A DNA stretch of 64,000 bases from Calamus simplicifolius (lineage: Eukaryota > Streptophyta > Magnoliopsida > Arecales > Arecaceae), in contig UESW01004763.1 of NCBI GenBank assembly GCA_900491605.1, positions 249,320 to 313,319 of the forward strand, read 5' to 3'. The notes beneath the pieces are model-generated. The model worked only from the letters and a program-made list of their open reading frames with translations. It did not search any database and was not told the origin of the DNA. Shown piece by piece: positions 1 to 10,711 of the stretch. Position 1 is the stretch's first letter; every line of letters starts with the position of its first letter. The position numbers were made by a program, and so were the translations under genes.

Positions 1-599
1 GCAATTTTAGATATTTAATTTTAAAATTATTATTTATATAAAAAGTGGGCTTGGATATGTATGGCCCATACAAAACATGTCCGTTGACAAGTAATAAGCA
101 ATTAAGACTTTTGCAGGTTAAGATCAGATGGTTGATGTTTTGCATATTTCCATTAACTTTTGCAGGTTAAGACGGTCTTCACCGGTAGGGTCCCTGAATT
201 AGAGAAAGAGGCATGCTCTCTGATCCAATGGATCCAAATTCCTTTCTCCAAGAGCCATCATTATTCATTAAATGGTTAAAAATAAAAAAATTTATGCATT
301 AATTTGATTGCGCAGATTTATGAATGTGAATGCTAAAAATAATTTTTTTTTTTTTATATTACATATTTGACCCGTATGCGTGATACATAAATATTTTTTC
401 TTAAAGAAAATATTTTTTGCACTACCTTTAATACAAATAGATGCTCATTAAATACGTTTATTAACCGTACATTCATATGAGCAAATGTGGCATGATGCAT
501 TGCGTATAAAGATGCGTATTAAATGCGCGCATTAATCGTATTTCCGTGCGAACGCACGTGTTGAGGCGCATCGTGGCTCAAAATCTTTTCCCTTCTTAA
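1..599. other. Intergenic DNA upstream of the RPS7 promoter
   Basis: AT-rich sequence without a supported gene. The only structure I noticed is a 17-bp direct repeat (acttttgcaggttaaga) at 107-123 and 156-172, 49 bp apart, and a poly-T run near 345. It runs into the RPS7 promoter. Confidence 0.6.
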
Positions 600-794
600 A
601 AATAAAAGAGATGGCCCATGACCGGAACGGCCATCCGATCGTACGAACCCACAACACAGTCAATCTGGGCCGTCCGTATGCGCAATCTTCGTTATTTATA
701 GCCCCTCTCTCGTGGGACTCGGTCTTCCCGCACGCTCCGCGACCGCAGCTAGGGTTTTTCAAGGTCGATTCTCTCGCCTTCACTTTTGCGCTCG
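600..794 (+). promoter_or_regulatory. RPS7 promoter, transcription start region and leader exon
   Basis: The sequence shows two site II type motifs, GGCCCA at 613-618 and TGGGCC at 666-671, a TATA-like TTATTTATA at about 692-700, and a telo-box TAGGGTTT at 750-757 inside a pyrimidine-rich stretch. Site II plus telo-box is the established signature of plant ribosomal-protein and other cell-proliferation promoters. A leader exon is inferred from about 720 to 794, ending at the splice donor CTCG|GTAACC. The next acceptor is TTATAG|GAGCC at 2969/2970, so the gene has a 2.2-kb intron in its 5' UTR, a common arrangement in plant ribosomal-protein genes. The exact transcription start is inferred. 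Confidence 0.75.
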
Positions 795-2289
795 GTAACC
801 CTCTTTTCTCTTCCTCGATATCCAATTAATGGATATTTTTGTTCTTTTTCAGATCTGGGTCTTTCTTTTCGCTGCTGATTTAGGTACTCTTCTTCTTCTC
901 CGTTTTTCTAGATTTGTGGCTATTCTTCCCTCTTTTACCCGAAGATAATATTTGTTCTTTTGTTTTATGATTAATTTGTTGCACTTTTGTTGGCATGACG
1001 GGATCCTTGGCTTTTTATCCCTACTTTTTTTTTTTTGGATTGAATTGAATTCTGATTTGTGGCCGTTTGCGAAGGATCGGAGGAGTTACTTAGAAAGATT
1101 CTAATTTGTGAGCAGAATGTTATGATATCTGGATATTGTGTCAAAAAGCGAATTTTCGATTAGTTTAATTGGGGCAGTGTGTTTGTGTTTAAGTTGAGAT
1201 ATAGCATAGCACAACCAAAACAAAAGAAAAAGAAAAAAGAAAAAAAAAAAAACCAGGACACTGGGTTATAATTTTATAGGTTGTGCTCTGTTATCAGATA
1301 ATATGGGAGTATATCATTGGAGCAGCTAAGATGGAATTCAAGAAATGGTTATTTTTTGAAGGAGCTCAATAGAAGATGACATGTAGCGTCATAAAATTTT
1401 TCTTTTATAAAAAATTTACTGAGACAAATGCAATGCCAATCGTTACAAGTGGAAAGTTCTGTGATTCCTTCTTTGATCTTGAGTTGCTGACAAATTCTTT
1501 CTGGACTAGGCTTTAGCTGGCAAGGTGAATCATTTCCTTCCACTTCCAAGAGCTGCGGAGTATTGACACATTTTAAAACCCTGGAACTAGGTTGTCATGG
1601 TTCGTAATGAGCCCCTGACCTTGAGTGCCTTATGACTTGTATGTTTCTTGTGGCCAAAACTCCCAAACCGACAGTTTTGGATCTATTTTCAATGAAGTTG
1701 GAGGTTTTGGTTTCATAGTTCTGGCTAAATATTATAGATAAATCATTTTCTCCTTGCTGTTCATATTGCTAGTGTTTTCAACTAAAGATGACATTTCTTT
1801 GTTGTACTATATTTATATGGAGCTGTAATTTATAAAATCACAAGGGGCGTGCATTCTGAAACAGAATCAGGATGTTTTATATATTGAATACAATGTGTTA
1901 GCATTGTTCATGTACTTTAACGTTTTGTGTATGTGCACCTTGACCTATTTAGTGTTACAATATATTTCTCTCGTTGTTTGGCCTTGAAATTTGAGGTGGC
2001 TATTTATACAAAATGAATGGTTCTATAAATTAAACATGAAGCTTCATTTTAGATGGTTATTTGGATTTGGAATGAGGTTTGGTTGTGATGCAAATGATGT
2101 ATTCATTGCTTTCCTTGGTTCAAGACTTCACTTTTTGTAGTTGAGAATTTTTTTTTTGGGTGAGATATATTTTTTTCCTTTGGACATAAACCATGTATAA
2201 AATCTCAACTTATTTAGATTTATGGAAGTCATCTGTAGTATTTGGATAGATGTAAAGGTCAAATGCAATTTTATATTAAAAGAAATTAG

Positions 2290-2509
2290 TAGCATGTATT
2301 CTTGCTTTATGGTTTTATCTTTCTCTTAAAGCTTGTGTGACCTATTGGCTGCAATCTTTGTGTTCAAACAGAGCTCTTACGCTTTCTGAATATCTAGCAT
2401 GTATTCTTGCTTTATGGTTTTATCTTTCTCTTAAGCTTGTGTGACCTATTGGCTGCAATCTTTGTTGTTCAAACAGAGCTCTAATTTTGAATTACGCTTT
2501 CTGAATATA
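2290..2509 (+). repeat. Tandem duplication of about 105 bp in the RPS7 leader intron
   Basis: A block starting TAGCATGTATTCTTGC at 2290 recurs almost unchanged at 2395. Both copies run through TGTGTGACCTATTGGC and GAGCTCT to GCTTTCTGAATAT. The second copy has a few small indels and an 11-nt insertion near its end. It is intronic and has no evident function. Confidence 0.85.
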
Positions 2510-2512
2510 ACA

Positions 2513-2523
2513 CACAGACACAA

Positions 2524-2556
<33 letters not shown>
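2513..2556. repeat. (CA)n(GA)n microsatellite
   Basis: A CA-rich run passes directly into GA repeats within the RPS7 leader intron. This is a compound microsatellite and likely length-polymorphic. Confidence 0.9.
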
Positions 2557-2985
2557 CTGCTTTTACCTGTTTTTATTCATCTCATGTTTTATCACAATAC
2601 TGCATTAGATGTCTTTCCACCCTTTTAAGTATAAAAACTTTCCGTTTCTCTATGTTACTTATCTCTATGTTACTTATCTCTATGGCTTCAATTGGTTCAC
2701 TAGTAGGAATTCTTTCAGGTCTCATTTCACTTTGTTGAACACTTAATTGCAATAACTGAATATTGCATATGCATTTTGATGGTAATCAAATTGCTATTTC
2801 ATTTTTCTGTGGCATAACATATAATTGCATGGCATGACAAATGATATCTACTAGAATGGTCCCTTTTTGAGTGCATAACTAATTTTTAATGCATACTGTA
2901 ACTCACATATGTTTACATAGGTTCAAGTTTGTTTAGTTTCTTGCTTTTTAACATTGTTAGTGTTTATAGGAGCCACAGCAGCAAA

Positions 2986-4660
2986 ATGTATACAGCGAGG
3001 AAGAAAATCCATAAGGAAAAGGATGTTGAACCTACTGAGTTCGAGGAGACAGTTGCACAGGTTATTTTTTAGAAAACTAATTATATCCATTATAAGCTGA
3101 TTTAATGATTTTGACGAACTTTGCTTTTATCATATTTACAGGCCCTTTTTGATTTGGAGAACACAAATCAGGAACTTAAAAGTGACTTGAAGGATCTTTA
3201 CATAAACTCAGCTGTGTAAGGAAATTCTTTCTTGAATCTAACTAATCAGCATCATGTCATTCTGAGCATTGATGACTTGTTCTACAATTTATTTTTTGAT
3301 AGTCAAATTGATGTTGCGGGGAATCGGAAAGCTGTTGTTATTCATGTCCCTTACAGACTGGGGAAGGCTTTCCGGAAAATTCATGTGAGGCTTGTCCGGG
3401 AACTGGAGAAGAAATTCAGTGGCAAGGTCAAAAGATTATGAATTTTCAATTGACTTATGCTTTTCCTGATTTTGTAAGCAGAAATTCGGTGTTATTAATA
3501 TTGTTTGCAGATACACCTCATCTTTGTGTTGTTAAATAGTGGTTGTATTTTTTTACTTGTTGGTTTGCAGGATGTGATACTGATTGCTACTAGAAGGATA
3601 CTGAGGCCACCGAAAAAAGGCTCTGCAGTAGTACGGCCTCGAAGCCGCACACTAACGCATGTGCATGAAGCTATGTTGGAGGACATTGTGTATCCGGCAG
3701 AGATTGTTGGGAAACGTATTCGATATCGTCTTGATGGTTCGAAGATCAACAAGGTATGAAAGCATATCTTGCACATTGAAGTGAATGGAGGCAATTGCGG
3801 AGTGCCCATGACTCTGGTTCTTTTTCTCTGATTTGGTCATGCTCTGATCAAATTCATTTTAGATATTATTTTATCACGCATCGCACAATGATTGCTTTCA
3901 CCATTTGGAAACCAGTTTGAGACGTTTCTCATTTGCCAGGATATAATATTCATGTTCCTGATGATTTAAAGTATTGGCTCTTACTAAATATTGCTGTTTG
4001 ACCTTACTGATTCGGTCCTTTGGTGGTGACCTGTGAAAACGTGAACAAGTGTCAATGATTGCTGTAGTGTAGCATGCTTCCTGTTTTTTACTTGCTGCGG
4101 CAATATGGCACCAGTAAATAAATCAGCTAACCTATTTTTCTTGGAGGCATTGTAGCAATATCCTTATATGTGGTAGCTCTAAACCTTTTTTTTTTAATGG
4201 ACTGTAAAATAGTTTACAGTTTTGTAGGTTGTGGGTGGAGCCATATATTAAATACTGATTATTAATAGATTATGATGATGGACATGTGGCTGTGTGTGAT
4301 GCTAGTTGCCTGCCAAAAAAAAAAAAAAAAAAAAAAACCTTGTTTTTGATTTTGGGAAAATGTAATAACGGGAGCATTAGTTCTCTTTACCTGCTATCTT
4401 TATGGTTGTGTTTGGATATTTGGATACTACTCTAAAATTATTTTTAACACCCCCCCCTCTTCTCTTGCTTTTCTTTCGCGTGCACCTGCTTTGTTCCTGG
4501 GAGACTCTGTTCTCATTGAATGTCTTTTCTACATTGGCAGATCTTCTTAGACCCGAAAGAGAGGAACAACACTGAGTACAAGTTGGAGAGCTTTGCTGGA
4601 GTATACCGCAAACTTGCTGGAAAAATTGTGGTGTTCGAGTACCCAGTTACTGAGGCATGA
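2986..4660 (+). CDS. RPS7: 40S ribosomal protein S7 (eS7)
   Basis: This gene encodes the eukaryote-specific small-subunit protein eS7, used in cytosolic 40S assembly and translation. Five coding exons join in frame with GT-AG introns: 2986-3060, 3142-3215, 3303-3426, 3571-3753 and 4541-4660. They give 191 codons and a stop, the usual length of plant S7. The start MYTARKKIHKEKD, the central block VIHVPYRLGKAFRKIHVRLV and the exon-5 block RRILRPPKKGSAVVRPRSRT are highly characteristic. The protein ends in VFEYPVTEA. The ATG at 2986 is the first in its exon, 16 nt after the acceptor, with A at -3. No frameshift or stop is seen, so the copy looks functional. A decoy acceptor TTTGCAG lies at about 3504-3510, before the true exon 4 acceptor at 3570. 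A paralogue elsewhere in the genome is likely, since plants usually have several S7 genes. Confidence 0.97.
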
Positions 4661-5111
4661 AGAGATACCATGCCGAGTTAAGCTTATCTCAGATTTCTTG
4701 ATTTTGTCAAATTTGCAAGGATAAATGTTTTAATTTCGATACCAAGCTCAAAGACAAGTTTATTGAGACGGTGTTTTTTGTGGAGATGACGCAGCTTGAG
4801 AAACTTATTTTGGAGTGGATAGTTAAGGATGCTGAAAGCTTGATCAGAAAATAGTTCTTAATCTGATTGATGATTATGTTTTAAGCATGTTAATTTTGCC
4901 ATCATGGATTTCCCCTTTTTTAATTTTTTAATTTCTGTCTGCGGTTTTTAGAGGGATTAATGTAACACGTTTCTGTAGGCTTCATGTATCTGGTTCAACT
5001 ACCGTAAATGACCCTTCCCATCCTTCTTTATGACGCGGTGCTGCTTCTCGGCTTTGCCATGGCTTATGGATTATTGTACATGTAGTCTGCCGCTTTTTAT
5101 GCTTCAATTAA
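4661..5111 (+). other. RPS7 3' UTR and downstream flank
   Basis: Non-coding sequence between the RPS7 stop codon and the target duplication of the hAT-like element. It is T-rich, as expected for a plant 3' UTR. I do not see a clear AATAAA signal, so the poly(A) site cannot be placed. Confidence 0.6.
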
Positions 5112-5119
5112 GAGGCGAG

Positions 5120-5290
5120 TAGAGGTGGGTATTGGGCCGTGCCATGGGCGGCACGGCATGGTTCAGGTTCAGGCACGGCCCGGCATTGCTTCTGTTGGAC
5201 GGGTCTGGACCGGTCTGCTGTGCCGTGACGACACGGCCTATCTGGGCCGGCAAGGTTCACGTGGGGCCTGGCCGATGCATGGCTCAAAAA
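5120..5290. repeat. Left subterminal GC-rich repeats of the hAT-like element
   Basis: Short repeats of GGGCCGTGCC and its complement GGCACGGCC alternate in both orientations, next to the left terminus. Clustered subterminal motifs in hAT elements usually bind the transposase. That role is inferred here. Confidence 0.7.
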
Positions 5291-5492
5291 AAAATTAAAA
5301 AAATATATTTTTTTGATAAATTAAATATTATTAGGAATAAATTTTTTTATTATATAAAGCTACTTTAATGGTGGGGGTTTGGCATAGACCCATATCAGTT
5401 TATTAATTTAAAATTAAAATGGTATAGAAGTAAGGGGGGGCTAGGCTTGACATCTAGAACATAATACAATAAGTAAGAGAGAAAAAAAAGAA

Positions 5493-7869
5493 AGATCGCA
5501 ACTGTCGGATAATCGCTGATCGGATGGATCGTAATCGTCGGATCGATCATCGCCGATCGGGATCATGGCTTGGATCGATCGCAATCGTCGAATCGTCTTC
5601 GATGTGATAGATTGCAATCGTCGAATCGATCATCTCCGATTGGGATCATGGCTTCGATCGATCTTAACCGTTGGATCGTCTCCGATCGGATCGATTGTAA
5701 CGGTCCGATCGATCATCATCAATCGGGATCATTGTTTGGATTGATCCCAACCGTTGGATCATCTCCGATCGGATTGATCGCAATGTTCCGATCGATCATC
5801 GCCAATCGGGATCATAGCTTGGATCGATCACAACCGTCGGATCGTCTCCGATCGGATAGATCGCAACGGTTTGATCGATCATTGCCGATCGGGATCATGG
5901 CTTGGATGATCGCAACCGTCGGATTATCTCCGATCGGATGGATCCAACTATTGGATTGATCATCGCCGATCGGGATCATGGCTTGGATTGATCGCAATCG
6001 TCAGATCGTCTCCGATCGGATGGATCGCAACCGTTGGATCGATCATCGCCGATCGGGATCATGGCTTAGATCGATTGCAGACGTCAGATTATCTCCGATC
6101 GGATGGATCGCAACCGTCGGATCGATCATCGCCGATCGGGATCATGGCTTCGATCGATCGCAGGCGTCGGATCGTCTCCGATCGGATTGATCGCAACGAT
6201 TGGATCGATAATCGCCGATCGAAATCATAGCTTGGATGGATCGCAACCGTCGGATCGTCTCCGATCGGATGGATCGCAACCGTCGGATCGATCATCGCCG
6301 ATCGAAATCATGGCATAGATCGATCGCAACCGTCAGATCGTCTCCGATCGGATCGATCACAACCGTCGAATCGATTATCGCCGAACGAGATCATGGCTTG
6401 GATCGATCGCAACCGTCGGATCATCTCTGATCGGATTGATCGTAACGGTCCGATCGATCATCGCCGATCGGGATTATGGCTTGGATCGATCGCAACCATC
6501 GGATCATCTCCGATCGGATGGATCGCAATCATCGGATCGATCATCCTCGATCGGGATCATGGCTTATATCGATCGTAACCGTCGGATCATCTCCGATCGA
6601 ATGAATAGCAACTGTTGGATTGATCATCGCCGATCGGAATCATGGCTTGGATCGATCGCAAACCGTCGGATCTTCTCCGATCGGATGGATTGCAACCGTC
6701 GGATCGATCATCGCCGATCCGGATCATGGCTTGGATCGATCGCAGCCGTTGGATCATCTCCGATCAAATTGATTGCAACGGTCAGATCGATAATCGCCGA
6801 TCGGGATCATGGCTTGGATCGATCGCAACCGTCGGATCGTCTCCGATCGGATGGATCATAACCGTCGGATCGATCGTCGCCGATTGAGTTCATGGTTTGG
6901 ATTGATCGCAACCGTCAGATCGTCTCCGATCGGATTGATCGCAACGGTCCGATCGATCATCGCCGATCGGGATCATAGCTTGGATCAATCGCAACTGTCG
7001 GATCATCGCCGATGGGATAGATCGCAACCGTCGGTTCGATCATCCTTGATCGGGATTATGGCTTAGATCGATCGCAACCGTCGGATCGTCTGATTGGATG
7101 GATCGCAACCATCGGATTGATCATCGCCGATCGAGATCATGGCTTGGATCGATCGCAACCATCGGATCATCTCCGATCGGATGGATCCAACTGTTGGATG
7201 ATCATCGCCGATCGGGATCATGGCTTGGATTGATCGCAACCGTCGGATCGTCTCTGATCGGATGGATCGCAACCGTCAGATCGATCATCGCCGATCGGGA
7301 TCATGGCTTGGATCGATCGCAATTGTCGGATAGTCTCCGATCGGATCGATCGCAACCTCGGATCGATCATCGCTGTTCAGGATCATGGCATGGATCGATC
7401 GCAACCGTCGGATCATCTTCGATGATCATAGCCGATCGGGATCGTAGCTTGGATCGATCGCAACCGTCGGATCATCGCCGATGGGATAGATCACAACCGT
7501 CGGATTGATCATCCTCGATCGGGATCATGGCTTGGATCGATCGCAACCGTCGGATCATCGCCGATCGGATGGATCGCAACTATCGGATCGATCATCCTCG
7601 ATCGGGATCATGGCTTTGATCGATCGCAACTGTCGGATCATCTCCAATCAGATTGATCGCAAAGGTCCAATCGATCATCGCCGATCGGGATCATGGCTTG
7701 GATCGATCTCAACCATCGGATCATCGCCGATCGGATGGATCGCAACCGTCGGATCGATCATCGCCGATCGGGATCATGGCATGGATCGATCGCAATCGTC
7801 GGATAATCTCCGATTAGATCGATCGCAATCGTTGGATCCATCATCGCCGATCGGGATCATGTCTTGGAT
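5493..7869 (+). repeat. 83-bp tandem satellite array, about 28 copies, GATC-rich
   Basis: The marker GGGATCATGGCTTGG recurs at 83-bp steps (ATGGCT at 5565, 5648 and 5897, variants at 5731 and 5814; one step of 81 bp to 5978) up to about 7857. Each unit is a dimer: two diverged halves begin with GATCGCAACCGTCGGATCG. The first continues with TCTCCGATCGGATG and the second with ATCATCGCCGATCGGGATC. Several GATC sites fall in every unit. Because 83 is not a multiple of 3 and stops are rare, long open frames (up to 191 codons) arise on both strands. I regard them as repeat artefacts, not genes. Point changes are scattered over copies, so the array is not newly expanded. Confidence 0.95.
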
Positions 7870-7874
7870 CAGCT

Positions 7875-8168
7875 GGCTGGTGCACCAGCCGTGCCATGGC
7901 ATGGCGCCCTTCTGGCATGGCCCCCAAAACAGCCCAGAAGGGCCGTTCTGGCACGGCCCACAAAACGGCCCAGAAGGGCTGTGCCAGGCACGGCCCGTGG
8001 GCCATTTCTTGATGGGTCACGGCCGTGCCGAATTTGAATTTTTTTTTACCGGGCCGTGCCTGGCACGGCCTATTTGTTAATGGGCCATGCCAGGCACGGC
8101 ACGATAATTTTCCTGGCACGATGGGCCTGGGCCGTGCCGTGCCAAGCACGGCCCAACGCCCATGCCTA
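7875..8168. repeat. Right subterminal palindromic repeats of the hAT-like element
   Basis: The block opens with a perfect 16-bp palindrome, GGCTGGTGCACCAGCC (7875-7890). It continues with many GGCACGGCC / GGCCGTGCC motifs in both orientations and repeats of CCCAGAAGGGC. The same motif family sits at the left end of the element. Strong secondary structure is likely. Confidence 0.8.
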
Positions 8169-8319
8169 CAGGCAAGAAACGAAAAAGTCTTTGTACACTA
8201 TTTTTGGATTATTGGTCCATATGAATCTTATCTGGCTTGATACGATAAGGCAGGAATATTATATTAAATTTAGACATATTTATTCAGTTTTTTTTTAAAA
8301 TTTGTGTGTGCTGTTTTTA

Positions 8320-8860
8320 AAATGAGTACCGTAATTTTATAACTATGTATTGTAAATTTATAATTGGGCTTAATTTTATAACTACGGTATCGTAAGTTTA
8401 CAACTGGGGTGTTATCTTAAATTTTGACGTGCATTAATATTCGTTCAGCTTTTATTTGGAATTTGTGTACAGACTAAGTGGATTTTGTAATTTTATAACT
8501 ACGGTGTTATAAATTTACAATTGAAATGTCGTATTTTTTTTTTTTACTTTCTTAATGGGTGTTTTAATTTTATAACTATGGGGTCGTAAGTTTACAACTA
8601 GAATATCATCTTAAATTTTGACGTGACGTGCATTAATACTCGTTCAGCTTTTTTTTTTTTTTTTTTGAATTTATGTATAGACATATTTTCTGAATGTGTG
8701 TCGTAATTTTATAACTACGGTATCGTAAATTTACAAGAGTATCGTAATTTTTTTTTGGCTTTCTAAATATGTGTCGTAATTTTATAACTATGATATCATA
8801 ATTTAAAATTGAGGTATCGTAAATTTTTTGTTGTGATATCGTAAAGCTGTTTTAACATTT
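8320..8860 (+). repeat. Cluster of degenerate repeats around TAATTTTATAACTACGGTATCG
   Basis: The motif TTTTATAACTAYGG followed by a TCGTAARTTTACAA box recurs at about 8332, 8372, 8487, 8564, 8703 and 8776, with irregular spacing. Some copies are followed by CATCTTAAATTTTGACGTG and CGTTCAGCTTTT. This is a decayed tandem array or the remnant of a repeat-rich element. I could not identify the source. Confidence 0.65.
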
Positions 8861-9074
8861 TTTAATGAATATCGTATGTATGTAAATCAATAAAAAAGAA
8901 TGATACAGTCAGATATGATGTACAAAATCTTTTTCGGCCAGATAAGACCAAATTTATTGGGCTCTCCGATGCCTTGGGCTCGATGCCGATGATCCAGGAA
9001 AATCCAAATTTGTTGGAAGTTGTTATCCAAGTATCCCAACACTATTAAGTATTTACATTTTACGTGCGCGTGCT

Positions 9075-9193
9075 AATAAGAGTATGTAAGAATTTATATT
9101 TATATAAAAAGTTATGTTGACATGTATTATATATAATTAAATACATGTCAACATAACTTTTTATATAAACATAAATTCTTACAAACTCTTATT
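9075..9193. repeat. Near-perfect 54-bp foldback (hairpin MITE-like)
   Basis: The left arm AATAAGAGTATGTAAGAAT... pairs with the right arm ending ATTCTTACAAACTCTTATT. Only about two or three mismatches fall in roughly 54 bp, around an AT-rich loop near 9129-9139. No coding capacity is present. It resembles a foldback or very short MITE. I see no convincing target duplication, so the family is unassigned. Confidence 0.8.
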
Positions 9194-10711
9194 ATTTAAA
9201 TTATGACATTCTTGGTAAACTAAGGATCTAAATTTAGACCATAATATGGTCAAATTTAATGATAAAGTTCATGTGTTTATTTATAATATCTCTTACTTTA
9301 TTTTGGTCATGATTTAAGTTTGCTTTGATACTAATTAAAAATATTAAATAAAAGATATTATTGAGATTTTTGGTTTTATATAAGTATTTAAAATCTGTTC
9401 GATGCATAAATGTTATTGGACTAAAAACATACTAGAAATAACGCTTATGTCTTTTACGTTTGTTTTTCTTCCATTTTACTTGATTTAAGATTAAACATTT
9501 AAAAAAATGTTGAACTATTAAGTCATTTTTTTATATTAAATCAACTTTTTTTTTTCTTTTATTTGTATCAAATCATCTCTTTATTGCATCCTAGGGCCTA
9601 TTTTATACATGTTTTTCTTCATTTGTATCTTTGAAAGCATAATTTTCATGTATCATTTAAGGTGAAAAATATATTTTTCTATATATCTAACCAAATCTTC
9701 TTTAATAAATGATTTGTTATAAAATATTTTAAATAAGTCAATTTATATCCTTTCAAATACGTTGCTTATAATATCATGCAATTTTCTTGAGGAGTATGAT
9801 ATAATCACTTTTCTTTTGACATTGTTTTTTTCAAAATAATTCTATATAATATCTTAATGTTTATATTATCTTTTAACTTTTATTTATAATAATTTATGCT
9901 TTATTATTATTTCTATATTTTTATATATACCTAAATTGTTAACTTATTTATAAACTTTCCTTACTTTTCTCTTATCTACTTAGTTTCTTGCAAACAAACT
10001 ATATTAGTTCTCCTTGTAATAGTCACAAGTATTAATTCTATTAATTTTGTATTAATAATCTTATATTTTTAGTTAACAAATATATCTTATTTTTCTAAAT
10101 TAACTTTTTTGCCAACATTAATAATTTATTTTATTTTTGTAAATATTTTATTTTGTCTGCATCCATTCATTAAAGTATGAGAATTTTTACTTATTTCTCC
10201 TCATATCCAAATGATAATGTAGGCCTTGCTTCTACTTTTCAATACTTCAAGACTATATGCCATGTGTTACTAATGAAGAATGCCTCAATGAATTTTTTTA
10301 AATTCATTCTTATATAATGTGGTTATGGTCTTATGCTGATTATCAATTTACCATAACTCTCTTTTAAGACTATCTGTTTGTAAATATAAACTATATGTAT
10401 CTATCTATCTATAAATGCACCCCTTCATTGTTAAATAAATTAGATTCTGTTAGAAATTTAAAATCTACACATGCATATTATATATTAAAATATAAAATAA
10501 TAGGATTAATAAATTACCTTCAGCCATTGAATTTATTTTATGATTTACCTTCTTCTGTGGAGGATCTTGATTAAGTGCTTTAAATCAATGAGCAATCATA
10601 CATTATGTATGCCCTCATGATTTGTTCTTAATCAAGGATCCAATCTCTTTTTATGTATTTATGTATATTTAACCATGTAAGAATATCATGTTTTAGAAGG
10701 ATGGCTAGGTA

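Larger units (their letters stand above)
5120..8168. mobile_element. Non-autonomous hAT-like DNA transposon carrying a satellite array
   Basis: The element begins TAGAGGTGGGTATTGGGCC at 5120. It ends in GGCCCAACGCCCATGCCTA at 8150-8168, an imperfect inverted copy of the start. The flanks GAGGCGAG (5112-5119) and CAGGCAAG (8169-8176) agree at 6 of 8 bases. An 8-bp target duplication and a TAGNGGTGGG-type terminus are features of the hAT superfamily. No transposase is present. The inside consists of GC-rich subterminal repeats of GGCACGGCC (5120-5290 and 7875-8168), a short AT-rich spacer (5290-5490) and an 83-bp tandem array (5493-7869). Superfamily assignment is an inference from termini and duplication only. 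The orientation is unknown. Confidence 0.75.
8177..10706. other. AT-rich intergenic DNA
   Basis: No gene is supported here. It contains a cluster of degenerate repeats (8320-8860), a long foldback (9075-9193) and a 14/15-bp inverted repeat (10562-10575 with 10627-10641). The rest is simple AT-rich sequence. Confidence 0.7.

Noticed and set aside
3504..3510. TTTGCAG as the RPS7 exon 5 acceptor
   Set aside because: Using it would add residues absent from S7 proteins. The acceptor at 3570 restores the conserved GKDVILIATRR junction.
3495..3809. Minus-strand open frame over RPS7 exon 5
   Set aside because: It is the antisense shadow of a well-conserved coding exon.
5570..8080. Long open frames in the 83-bp array as genes
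   Set aside because: They consist only of repeat translations in rotating frames, on both strands, without start context or family motifs.
10562..10641. Short inverted repeat GGATCTTGATTAAG / CTTAATCAAGGATCC as a MITE
   Set aside because: Arms of only 14-15 bp with an unpaired 50-bp interior and no target duplication. Too weak to call.
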